From contig JBAJFG010000034.1 of assembly GCA_037903475.1 (NCBI GenBank), forward strand, positions 248,001 through 312,000: DNA of 64,000 nt, in the 5' to 3' direction. Positions 49,070 to 60,430 of this stretch are shown in pieces (the stretch's first letter is position 1; the number at the start of each line of letters is the position of its first letter). Source of the DNA: Ancylostoma caninum. Taxonomy: Eukaryota > Nematoda > Chromadorea > Rhabditida > Ancylostomatidae. The notes under the pieces were generated by a model. The model was not told the origin of the DNA. It made no database searches and saw only the letters and a list, made by a program, of their open reading frames with translations. The position numbers were made by a program, and so were the translations under genes.

Positions 49070-50270
49070 AAAATGTGTATGAAATGTTAGGAAATGAAAA
49101 TACTGGAACAAAATCTGGACCAGGTTCTCCCAGCAACAACACGACGCACAACCACTACAGAAGACAAATTTCCTATTTTTAATCTCAGCTGATTAAAATC
49201 TACGAATTATAGGAATGTCTCACCTATGCCTAAGATTCTCAGCGATTAATAGTTTTGAGTAGTGGTATAGGACTCTCAGAGTAATATTGAATAGGTCGTT
49301 GAATAGAGCTTTCAAAACGTCACAAAAACTGCACTCCCCTATCCTATCCAAGGAAGGGTCCACAGGTCTAAGTCCCGAAAAGATCTAGTGCGAATAAATA
49401 AGGGAGTTGGGTGGACTGTGGATATAAAAAAGTTTCGGTATTACTACAGTAATTTCAGAACTGAAGTTTTTCATTTCATTATACATGCTCAGGTCCGTTT
49501 CGTGCACTACCCTTATACGGGTGCTAAACAGATGATGAGCAGGATTAACGTCAGCTGGTGAAGCATTCTCCGAAAAAGAAGTTGTTTTCACATCACCAAC
49601 CTGACCACTGATTGCTTTGCCACCTGCGGGTGGGACAGCGTAGTGAACCTTCGAAGGCATATTCAAATTCGGACGCAGAGAAATAATCTCTGAAAAGAAA
49701 GAAATGAGGTCGAAATGGTCAAAGGCAGAAACATATTACGAACATTAGAGTGAAGCAACATGAACACTGGCGCATGCCAGCCCCAATTTCAAAAAAATTT
49801 CAGCGATGCGGCATTGCCTGAATATTGATCAATACCCGTGGCGGGACCCGCGCACGCGGAGCGGTCGACCGCTGGGAGGCTGGCTACGTTAGAGTTCAAC
49901 GCAAGTGCCTTTTTATGCGTCTACGGATGTTCGTGAAACCCACTGGCTGCATGGATCACTGAGATTCCTCGCGGTAAACATGTTGACACCGCACAAGTTT
50001 ACCCCGGCTCCAGCACTTTACCCTAGGTATTTTCAATGATCCATGCAGACCTAACTCTGGTGCGCAGTGACGGTCTGGTCTGCAGCGCCTACGCCTGCCC
50101 CCCTAGCTTCACCGTCGATATACTCATATTTCGCCGCGTTCTGATGTCAAAAACCTCACCGAAAATTTCCTGGATTCACTACAGATCCCACATCTGCTTA
50201 AGCATTCGCGTTTTAAGGTCATTCAAGATAAATCCCGATAATAACGACATCTCGTGAACAAACTCTAGTA
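49070..50270. other. 5' region of G3 and intergenic DNA
   Basis: A possible first exon of G3 starts with ATG at 49660-49658, about 30 bases after a TTTTCAG; its ADVNPAHHLFSTR resembles ELDPAHHLREQT of gene P, but its 3' splice border is unclear. The GC-rich block is at 49836-49880. Beyond it, up to the G2 poly(A) site, I see no gene. Confidence 0.4.
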
Positions 50271-50284
50271 TTTCACAACATCAC

Positions 50285-50290
50285 TTTATT
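50285..50290 (-). terminator. Poly(A) signal of G2
   Basis: AATAAA on the minus strand, context GGTAATAAAGTGATG, about 536 nt after the G2 stop codon. Confidence 0.6.
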
Positions 50291-50825
50291 ACCAAATTAC
50301 TAAACTGCTTACTTGGTACAGAATTCACGACCAACAGATAAGTTGGCTAGTGGCGAAACGATACAGAGAACGACATGGCTTTAGTGATTACGAAAACAGG
50401 CAAACAAATCCGGAAACGAGTGACATCAAGCACGAAAATGATAACCTAATGAGGAAAGGTTTGCATGATTACTGAAATTTCACAAAGTCACAAAATACAC
50501 CGAAAGCGGAGAGTGGATACAGGCGAGAACAAAAACTCCCTGAGCAAGTAACTAGTAGTAGCTAGTAAATCAGAGTAACTAGTAGCTGCTAAGGAAATGT
50601 TCGAGTTGATACGAGTTCAAAGTAAGGAACATCCAACACAAATTAGAGCCATACTAATGTCACAAGCGTCCACGTTTGAAAATGAATAATGAGAAGCCCA
50701 GCCTCTTTGGGAGGGAAACATCACTTGAGAAAAATTCTTTAGGAGTAATCCAATTACGTTACACATGTAATTACGAAGAAGATGTCGTGCGATCTCGTCG
50801 AAGCCCACTTTGGCATAGAATGATC

Positions 50826-53800
50826 TCATCTGAAAGTATATTCAACGAATGTGTGGGTTGAAAAATTTGAAACCATAAAAACCCTTAAAAGAAACGACTC
50901 TCCCGTCTCCTATTTGCCATTAATAAACATACAGTGTCGATTAATCACCCTCGCATCACAGAATGCCGCCCATCTGATCGCGCCGCACCATCAGCGCGAT
51001 GCGGCAGACCAGCTGGGTGTAGCCGCTGTTGTCAGGCTTTGCCAGTATTCATGTTTTGCTTCTGTTTTCATCTGCACATTCCAGAATAGAGAGTAAAATC
51101 CAGAGGAAACGCTGGAGAACAGCGTCCGACGTCCAGCCGGTCTGGACAGATATGTTGCAGCGCGGTAGACCAGACGGGCGGTATTCTGTGCTGCAGGCAT
51201 GATGGGTTGGCAGTGTACGCGGTGGAAATGAAATGACACGTACTGGTAAAGACACTACACAACAACTGTCAAGGTTTCTTCTATTTTGTCATGTGATAAA
51301 GCCTATACTCGGTCAAAGATACTAGGGGATTGAGACAAAAATTCAAATCAACGCTTGTTGAGACAGAACAAGAAACACTTCAATGGAGTTTCTACAATCT
51401 CCTGAGAAAAATACTACGAGTCCATGAACCACATGTCAACTATAATCGCCTCGGGTTCGAGGTCAACAGCTTCTACTAGAGAAAAACATTTCAAAACATC
51501 AACATTAACTTGTGAAAAGTTGCGAAAGAAAAGTTAAAATACTTACTAATAAAAGTTAATTTAGTCACAATAAAAACTTAGGCCAAGTCACTACGACCAA
51601 AAGAGGGACCACTGGTCAACCCGTACACATTAACCTACAAGGTTTTTACAAAACAACCTTGTCAACCACTACAGTGGGGGAAACTATTCACTCATTAGGA
51701 ATAGAAAGACTCCGAGTCGTGTGTATAACTACTTTGAAAAGCTTTCATGGCAAAAAAATCCAGAAGAAGCGAAAGAATGAGAAAGCTGCTTACTTGTAAT
51801 TGGACAAATCCGACATCGCCTTCTTCGCGGACTTCGGCTTCTTGCGAATCAGATGTCCAGGAATGTTTTCTGCCGAAGAGTCATCTCTGCGGCAGTTGCG
51901 TTTGTCCTTCTCAGCCAGATGGTCCTTACTTCCCCGTTTACGAGTAGTGTTTTCGCCACCGTAGTCGGAATCGTTGACGCTGACGACTTCCCGTTTAGGC
52001 TGCCTCACTAGGAGGCTTCCAAGTTTCGAATCCTAGAAAGTTCATAGCATCAGTGACATTTTCACAACAAAATCATTAGAAATGATGGCTCCAATGGATT
52101 GGTGCCTTATTTTTTCAACCCCATTTCAGAAAAAAAAATGAAAAGAAGAAGGCATGCCAGTCCAAACACATTTGTGTTGTTGACCATAAGATCACAGGGA
52201 ACAAACTTTCTTCTTTCTTTTACAGAATAAAGAAACAACAATGTATTCTAATCTGTTCCACTGGGGAAGATAGTTGGAAAAACGGTCAGAGAAGCAGAGC
52301 ACGGAAAAGTGTGCAGCAATTGGAGAGGGTGGCGAGAAAAACTGGCAGTACGCACGCGTACTCAACTATCGTATGAAACAGACTATACAAACAGCTTACA
52401 TCAAAATAAAAAACATCATTCTTCACTCTTCTTGGCTTGGATTGCTGCTGAGAACATAACGAGGCGGTCACATCCACATCCACAACCTTCTTCAGAGCAT
52501 TTATGAGAGTCGAAAACTTGGAGTAGGAGCGAGGCGGATTGGCAAAAATCGCACAAATTCTGCAATAATCTATGGATGAACATCACAGAAGCGAAAGCGA
52601 AATACAGAGAGTGTGAATCGTTGTTGCACACCTCTAAATCGGGACGCGCCGCATCACCAACGCGGTGCGTCAGACCATCTGGGCGTTGGGGCCCTGCGGC
52701 ATGACTGACAATGCTGCATTGCTTGTTCATCCCATCTCTAATTCTTCTATGACTGGTTGTTTATCCAGCAACATTTCCGTCCACACCCGAGAACCACAAC
52801 GCCCAAATGGTTTGCCGCGCTACGTGAGTGGTGCAGCGTGGCCTCACTTTCAGGTGTACATTGACGAGTGAAGCTACCTGTACATAGCTGGCTGAACTAA
52901 TAATGGAGTTTAGCTGTGTACTGCACCAATAAACCAGCTGTGGGGCTAATCGCAGTGCACGTCGCGACATACAGGGAGTGTCAATCAAGTCAATCAAGAT
53001 TGCACCTCTCTGCGGTCTGAAGCATCGCACCATCTACGCGGCGCGGACGAGGTAACATCCAACATGTACAGAGCTCAGCCGCGCCGCGTAGGTAGTGCGA
53101 TGAGCCAGTCCCCGGGAGGTGCAATCGTGAAGGCGTTCCGTGTATATTCGTAGTGTTACTGACGAAAGCGTATCAATTAAAAATCATCTCGTGTCCGAGC
53201 AACAAGGATTAGCTTCATATAACTTGGCTGTAACATTCTTGGATGTTTTCTCCTAAGTAAAGGCTCCACGTACATAACACCATACATGTGGTATTAGATT
53301 GATCCATAATTTCTGACCCTATATGCTGATCACATGATGGCGTGTAACTACAGCACTGGACAATCATTTTTGCATCACAGAAAACCGCACACTTGGTCTA
53401 CCGTGTCGCATGAACTAAGCAGCGCGGCAGAACGCTGGTCGCTGTGGTTGTTTACCGCTGCCGGTATTGATGTTTTGCTCATGTTTTCGAGACAAAAGAC
53501 AGGAAAACACTAGCAACACATCAATACTGTCAACGCGCGACTAACACGCATCCAGCTGGTCTGCCGCGCCGCTTAGGTGGCGCGACGCAGTAGAGATGTG
53601 GTATTCTGTGATGCAAAAATGATTTGCCGGTGCTGTAATTACAATATGCCACCATTGTGGAGTGGGTTTCCACCGTCATTACCCCCATCGAAAACGAGAT
53701 GTGCCCATGATTGACAAGGTTCAGAACAGTCATTCTACAAAATTGTTCCTTAGAATAAGTAAAACTTTTTATTCTGACATTCCTAACTACATCATCAGAA

Positions 53801-56800
53801 ACGGTAGTTTTGACCTAGCAACGTTTGAATCCAGACGCTCTATTTAATGCATTGAATGGTGCTTAAGCTGCTTAAAACCAAAACCGATATCAATGTTCTT
53901 GATTACTTTGGCATAACACCCTAACAACAACAGGGGGACCGTCCAAGACCTCGTTCCCTGAACCTAAATATGAAGTAGGGGCAAATAGTTTTACAGTCAG
54001 GGGAGGGCGTGTACACATTCAAATGAGCTGGAGAGTACTTCTTTCAAACGTGCTGTTATGTCCAAGATATGTTTAGCATAGATCAATTTGGTTACTAAAT
54101 TCTTTTCATCTTTATGATAACTGTTCAGTCTGAAGTTAAAATGTGCCTGAACTGGGCACTCATGACGTTGTAAACAATTCGCGGTGATTTCAATAGAATC
54201 TGAACAAATCTAAAGCACAAGCCGTTTGGACAACCATGCCTGGCTGCCCTTCTTATCATTCATATTTGTTGGGCTGGGTCCATGGTAATCATTCGTCCGA
54301 ACACTGAGGGGTTGAACGAGTTTTCCGAAATGAAAGCACTTTTAAGCTATTTGCCTGCAAGGACGTTGTGGACCAAATCTCGAGATGTTTCTTCTTTTCC
54401 CGCAGCTTGGCGCCGACGCTCAGTAGTGGGAAACGGAATCGTCTTGGGTTGGGATTTATGAGACGTTAACCACGCAACCAAAGGTGGTTCGAGTGATTGC
54501 TTATCCGATAGACTAAATAATGCTAGGATATGTATGACGCAAAAGTGAATTTGCTAACCTGGTTTCACTTGCTTATGCGTTTCTGGCTCCTAGCCCTAGA
54601 AATTCACCCTCCAAGCGCTGGAACCCGCTTGTAGGTAAAATACTGCGCGAGTAAGTTTGTTGACATCTAGTTCCCGCCGTGTTCGGTTCCTCTTCCTTGC
54701 GTTTGAGTGACACCTACCCCTCTCCTTTGTTCATATACCCATGCTAACCTTTACTATTTGCAGCTCGTTTGATTTTGGACGAAGCATGTAAATCAATCAT
54801 AGGGCAGCCAGGCAAAGTTGTCCAGACGGCATTCCTCCTAGCCTGATAGTTACTGCTACTGCCTTACTGCCTCACATCACGTTACTTCAAAGTTATTTTA
54901 TTTCGAAACAAAAGCTGCGGATACGGACCGAATATACGAATCAACCCAATCTGATCCACACGCAAGCGCACACTCGGCAAACGGAAACTGTAACTAGAGC
55001 GCCCGCCCCTTTTGCCCGCCGCCATTGGGTGATTTGTCATCGAGCGCACTGTGAGAAGAGACGCGACTGGACAGCGTGGTTCAAATGCCGGTGCTGGGAT
55101 GGGGCGAATTGTCACGATCTAACAGCCGGGTTCCGCGCCACATCCTCATCGCCTCTGTCCGTATTCAGCTCTAAGCCCCCTCCCCCGTCTTCTAAAACGG
55201 ACGTGTTCCTAAGGTTAAAAAAGGAGTACTATGTAAGCGATCGTCCCATTTAGCGATGATAGGGTGGCAGAGATAAGAAGATTTTTCACACCTGTTTGAA
55301 AAACTCGGCTACTCTATATGAGCGGAAAGCTTACAACCTTACCGGGAAAATTCGTGAATACAGGCACTGATTCATGTACGCCCTGTCCTATCGATATTGG
55401 ACTCACCTACGGAAAGTGACTGGGAAATCGTCGAACTTCTTCACCTTCTTGTACAGAAATTTAGCGGTGCTCGACAGCTCAGCAATTTCGGTCTGGCTGA
55501 TACGCTTTTTGCAGACGATCCCGTAACGACGAGCCTTTTCGAGGAGTGCCTTCTGAATTAAGGAAGTCTGTATTACCTTCACGACAAGGAGAACAGTGAT
55601 TACCTTGAAGTATTCAATAAATGCAGGGTGAATTTCCTTCCAAGACATTGAAGACTTGCCACTTCGGGCAACCTCTGCTATGTAATCGACGACCCAATCA
55701 TAGTCATTCGATGGGTCAGGCACGAATTCTTGGACCTCCTGCGGTGGTTCCTCCTTGATAACACGATTCGACTTTTGTGCACGCACACGTTTGCGGTTAT
55801 TCGAAGTGTTAGGCACGAATTCTTGGACATCCTCCGGTGATTCCTCCTTGATTACACAATTCGGCCTTTGTGCACGTGCACGTTTGCGGTCATTCGAAGG
55901 GTTAGGCACGAATTTTTGGACATCCTCCGGTGGTTCCTCCTTGATTACACGATTCGGCCTTTGTCCACGTGCACGTTTGCGGTCATTCGAAGGGTAAGGC
56001 ACGAATTCTTGGACATCCTCCGGTGGTTCCTCCTTGATTACACGATTCGGCCTTTGTGCACGTGCACGTTTGCGGTCATTCGAAGGGTTAGGCACGAATT
56101 TTTGGACATCCTCCGGTGGTTCCTCCTTGATTACACGATTCGGCCTTTGTCCACGTGCACGTTTGCGGTCATTCGAAGGGTAAGGCACGAATTCTTGGAC
56201 ATCCTCCGGTGGTTCCTCCTTGATTACACGATTCGGCCTTTGTCCACGTGCACGTTTGCGGTCATTCGAAGGGCTATGCACGAATTTTCGGACATCCTCC
56301 GGTGATTCCTCCTTGATTGCACGATTCGGCCTTTGTGCACGTGCACGTTTGCGGTCATTCGAGTGGTTACGAGCGAGCTCATGGATCTCTTCTGGTGGCT
56401 CTTCCTTGATTGCACGATTCGGCCTTTGTGCACGTGCACGTTTGCGGTCATTCGAGTGGTTACGAGCGAGCTCATGGATCTCTTCTGGTGGCTCTTCCTT
56501 GATTGCACGATTCGGCCTTTGTGCACGTGCACGTTCGTGGTCATTCGAAGGGTTAGGCACGAATTTTGGGACATCCTCCGGTGATTCCTCCTTGATTGCA
56601 CGATTCGGCCTTTGTGCACGTGCACGTTTGCGGTCATTCGAGTGGTTACGAGCGAGCTCATGGATCTCTTCTGGTGGCTCTTCCTTGATTGCACGACTCG
56701 GCCTTTGTGCACGTGCACGTTCGTGGTCGTTCGATTGGTTATGAACGGGCTCATAGATTTCTTCCGGTGGCTCTTCCTTGATTACACGAATCGGCTCTTG

Positions 56801-57182
56801 TGCACGTGCACGTGCGTGGTCATTCGATTGGTTACGAACGGGCTCATAGATTTCTTCCGGTGGCTCTTCCTTGATTACACGAATCGGCTCTTGTGCACGT
56901 GCACGTTCGCGGTCATTCGATTGGTTACAAACGGGCTCATAGACCTCTTCTGGTGGCTCCTCCTTGATTACACGAATCGGCTCTTGTGCACGTGCACGTT
57001 CGCGGTCGTCCAAATGGTTACGCACCGGCTCTTGGACCATTTCCGGTGGTTTTTCTTTGATTAAGCGGAACAATACTAGTGCACGTTCACAGGAGCTAAA
57101 TTGCGAAGTTACGGACACTGAGACACAACCTCTGTGACGACAGTGTGAAAAAATGTCACTTACAAGGAGCTACGTCAGACAT
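50826..57182 (-). CDS. G2: SPK-like protein with 15 KEEPPEE repeats; leader out of frame
   Basis: Exons (minus strand): leader 57223-57164 (ATG at 57182), 57095-55604, 55552-55407, 52559-52400, 52032-51794, 50829-50826 (Lys, then TGA). The large exon starts CTCCTG and then jumps into sequence that in G4 lies about 620 bp further on, so the unnamed N-terminal domain is deleted. The join is out of frame: reading on from the leader meets TAG after six codons. The next in-frame ATG (57040-57038, MVQEPVRNH) would give 661 aa. The rest is intact: 15 units of 31 residues, the split SPK-like domain (MSWKEIHPAFIEYFK / FDDFPVTFRR / ICAIFANPPRSYSKFSTLIN) and the basic tail ending MSDLSNYK. The 51-nt intron 55553-55603 is stop-free. 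It is either a gene with a new start or a young pseudogene. Confidence 0.6.
50953..51195. mobile_element. Short inverted-repeat element (GCATCACAGAAT family), copy 5
   Basis: Left end CGCATCACAGAATGCCGCCC, right end GACGGGCGGTATTCTGTGCT then GCAG. It lies in the last intron of G2, at the same relative place as copies 2 (G4) and 3 (G3), so it was probably present before these genes duplicated. Confidence 0.6.
52624..52865. mobile_element. Intron MITE, TIR TTGCACACCT, G2 copy
   Basis: Left end TTGCACACCTCTAAATCGGG; right end CCTCACTTTCAGGTGTACA. Same intron position as in G3 and G4. Confidence 0.6.
53371..53614. mobile_element. Short inverted-repeat element (GCATCACAGAAT family), copy 6
   Basis: Left end TGCATCACAGAAAACCGCAC, right end GATGTGGTATTCTGTGATGC. 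It lies in the G2 intron, homologous in place to copy 4 in G3. The G4 intron lacks this stretch, so about 1.3 kb (53330-54640) was lost there. Confidence 0.55.
53620..55400. other. Large G2 intron, remaining part
   Basis: No coding signal. 54640-55110 is homologous to 33220-33640 and 34010-34110 of the G4 intron, and 55300-55400 to 34300-34362 plus 34633-34657, i.e. without the MITE. Confidence 0.5.
55695..57072 (-). repeat. 93-bp coding minisatellite, fifteen units (G2)
   Basis: Fifteen 93-bp units, each encoding 31 residues of the type RVIKEEPPEDVQKFVPNPSN then DRKRARAQRPN. Fourteen keep psi-K-x-E; the first reads IKEK. Neighbouring units alternate in two subtypes (EFVPYP and KFVPNP), pointing to recent copying of unit pairs. 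Most units contain the DNA palindrome GTGCACGTGCAC. Confidence 0.88.
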
Positions 57183-58120
57183 TTCCAAGGTAACCCAGAC
57201 CACAGCGTGTGAAGAGAACCACCCTGAAAAGAAAGGGCTGTTCAGAGAAGTGGAGAAGAGCGCTGAGAGTTTCTAAAAGTTGTCGTCAAAAGACCACTCA
57301 CAACTTGCTGTCGCTGCAAAACCAGCTGGTGTGTTTGGAAGCTGAACCGTACGCAAGCACAAGGATTCACAATCCTGAAAATGTGTAAGAAAGTTACGAA
57401 GATGGAGATATTCCTACAATAACTCTGCGCACAACGACTACATTCGACCACTTTCCTACTTCTATGTAATTCCAGATGGATAAAATCCACGAAAATAAAA
57501 TCCATTAATGTGTCACCTATGCCTGAGATTCCTAGCGATTAGGAGCATTGCAGCACTAACATGGGACTATCACATTAATATTGAATGATCACTAGATCTT
57601 TTTAGGTCTCCAGAAAAACTGCGCTCCTAAAAACATTGCTTGCACCCAGCAGAGTTAAGTAGTTAGTAACTCCACAGTAATTGCTTCAGAATAAACCTAA
57701 CCCTTTATAAGATTACTTAGAAAATAGAAATAGTAACGAAAACAATCTAGGGTGATTAAAGGCCCGCGGTAGCTTCGAAGGAAGCGTACCATACCTCCCA
57801 GTGGTCGACCGGCCCGCGCATGCTGGTCCCGACACGCGCTCAGATCTGGGCAATACCGCAGTTGACCGATTTCCAGAAGCTCCCCCATTGCTTCTGATAT
57901 TCTGGACTGTGAAGCGATTCCTCGGCTGTCTCAACTCAGGATGGGATCTCTATGCGTTCTTTGCCACCGGTTTATTTTGTCGCGCATCGCTGTTTGCCTG
58001 CATTTGGTTGCAGGAACTCGTCCGCGGCAAATCCACTTTTTTTTCTGAAGTGCCTTCTTTCTTTCCGTCTTCGTCTATTTCAACTTCATTTCTTTGTTTT
58101 CAGATATCACTTCTCAATTC
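57096..58120. promoter_or_regulatory. Duplicate of the divergent 5' region (G2 / pseudo-P)
   Basis: Near-copy of 36129-37240, with the same leader exons (57164-57223, 57302-57374) and GC-rich block (57797-57840). Confidence 0.55.
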
Positions 58121-59130
58121 CATGCATGCAGCCTTTTGCACAATGCTATTTCTCTGATTTAGCCCCCACTCAACGCTTCTGCATTGTTTGATTTTGTTAA
58201 GAGATGTCGTCACGCTTCTTTAAAATGCTTTACCAGTACCTACTAATCAACGCTAGGACCTGAAAGGCCTAGGATCTGATCTCATCTGAAGACAAAATAC
58301 GTATTGTTGCAGTGATCTGGCGCACGGTCCTGAGATTCCGCATGAGGAGGAGGCGAACGATGGCCTCATGCGGGATCTCAGGATCTCCCTGAGGAGGCGT
58401 GTTTACACATTTACCTAGGGTAACCTGAGTGATGCCTGCGGCCTCAGAATTCCTATTGCCCTTGGCTTAATTAGGATGCCTTGTCGAATCCATCTCATTG
58501 ACGGTATAGTCATAGTCATAGCAAAATAATAGCTGCTGAGTGTACGTGAATGTGCACGAATTCGTGACTTGCAGCTTTCGTGCCGCTCTAGTGAGAATTT
58601 CTTTTCAGGTAGAACCAGTCGACGTAACGGTTGCTGCTGCGGTTGTGTGTGCCATCATCTTAACAAGTACAAACTACTCCGAATCTTTTTTTTTGTTTCC
58701 TTTCGTTTTTTTTCAGGATGCGTAGTCTCTTCTGGATAAGCTTGGCATTTTGCTTTCTCTAGAGTTCCGGCTGAGTTTCTGCTATGTATCGTGGTTATAA
58801 TAGCTCTAACTCGGTGAGATGAGTTCCTCTTATATCATTTTTGTGTTAACTGGTACATTTTCTCTGCTGTCAGCTATCACTCACCGGTTGTTGTGTGTTC
58901 AATCTATCCCCAGTACTCTTTGTTAGCTCACAAACTTCAGAACTCATCAAAATTCTTTCTCAATAGCTCATTCAATGTGGTTTTTTGTCTCCCATCACAC
59001 AAATTGCTGAATTCTATGATTTCATGTGTGTTTTTCTGGGTCAACTGTTATTCTGGTTGTGCTTTTTTTTAAGGGTATTGTGTTATGAGGTTTGCTAATA
59101 AAATGTAGTTGTTAACTGAAGAGTTTATTT
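58121..59130 (+). pseudogene. Pseudo-P: internally deleted copy of gene P
   Basis: The upstream region matches gene P up to TTTTCAGATATCA (about 58110), then the sequence continues with the intron that follows P's fifth exon (TTTAGCCCCCACTCAACGCT, 58158). About 1.7 kb with coding exons 1-5 is gone. A remnant of exon 6 (TTGCAG acceptor, then a GCGCACGGTCCTGAG-type stretch, about 58313-58400) and the 3' region (58540-59110, with AATAAA near 59097) remain. Confidence 0.75.
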
Positions 59131-59579
59131 ATAAGCGTAATTTTATTTTCGAAACGGCTCTACAAGCAGTTTGAAGCCGAGTATCACTTCTGTTCGACTG
59201 AAATAGCCGAGCTTTGGAACAGAAGACCGAAAGGAATAGGTAAACATTAATCTTGCGTGATAGCATGAGACAGCATGCTAGAATGTCGATATTGTACCAG
59301 CAGTCATTCTAAGTTACTCTTACTCATCTTCCATGCAGGAAACAATGGTGCTTCTGGAAGTGTTCACTGCGCTTATGAGTCGAAATAGATGCCTACGCTT
59401 TGCGATGTTCGTCGCCCGCGGCCAAGCTTCATTTCATAGTATTGCTTGTTGGTGAAGAATTTAAATCGCTTGTGATTTATTCGCTCGAAAACAAAAGTGA
59501 GCGTCGATGGAAGTGCGCTTTTCGCGGACTCGAGCGCGAGCGATGCGGCTGCGCCCTGCACATCCCCAGACCAAGTTTA

Positions 59580-60430
59580 GCAGGTAGACCCTACAGGGGC
59601 CGGCGGAGGTTATAGACCACTTTCCACCCGAGACCATCGATTGGCTTATCGATTATTTCGCTTTTATTGATTTTTCGTTATTTTTGCTTCACGGGTGGTG
59701 AAGACGTAGCTGCCGGGGCATGTCAATACGCTGAACACGAATATGACAACCATTTTGCACGGCGTTATCGATTTATCGATTTTATTGATTTTTGGCTAAC
59801 TTTGCCCCGGGGGTGGTGAAAACATGGCTGCTGGGGTATGTCAATACGCTGAACACGAGAATATATCAACCATTTCATACGACACTATTGATTTATCGAT
59901 ATTATTGATTAAAAACTTTTCATAGAGGGTGAGCAAGGATATGTCTACTGTGGTTTAACAATACGCTGAACACGAATATGCCAACCATTTTATGCTACAC
60001 TATTGATTTATCGATTTTATTGATTTTTAAAAAAAATTCGATAGGGGTTGAGCAAGGATACGTCTACTGTGGCTTACCAATACGCTGAGCACGAATATGA
60101 TAACCGCTTTGAGCGAAATATCGATTTATCATTTTTATTGATTTTTCGGTATTCTAGCTCAGGGGCAGGTGAAACCGTGCCTTCTGGGATTTTCCGAAAC
60201 GTTCAACGTGAATTTGGCAAGCACTTTAGAAGAATTTACCAGTCAAACAACTTTACCTTATTTTTGAGGAAAGGGGACGGGTGAAGAAGCGTCAGAAGTG
60301 TCACTTAAGCTGACCAGCAGATGATGAACATCTTGAGAGAATTCTTTCCGCTCAACAAATGTTGGCATCAGCTTTAAGTAGTCCGCAGGAATAGAAAACC
60401 CGAACAAGGCCGGGTTACACCGTCTAGTAT
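59580..60430. repeat. Tandem-repeat element, opposite orientation to 20290-21255
   Basis: Begins CCGGCGGAGGTTATAGACCA, the reverse of the end of the 20.3 kb copy. It contains about five units with ATACGCTGAACACGAATATG, CAACCATTT and TCGATTTATTGATTTTT-type stretches, and ends AAGGCCGGGTTACACCGTCT. Confidence 0.65.

Noticed and set aside
55868..57064. Long plus-strand and third-frame open frames across the G2 repeat array
   Set aside because: They are antisense or shifted readings of a 93-bp repeat whose period is a multiple of three, so any stop-free frame in one unit stays open through all units.
55695..57072. Regular repeats that might suggest a CRISPR array
   Set aside because: Units are contiguous 93-bp coding repeats with no spacers, in an intron-containing eukaryotic gene.
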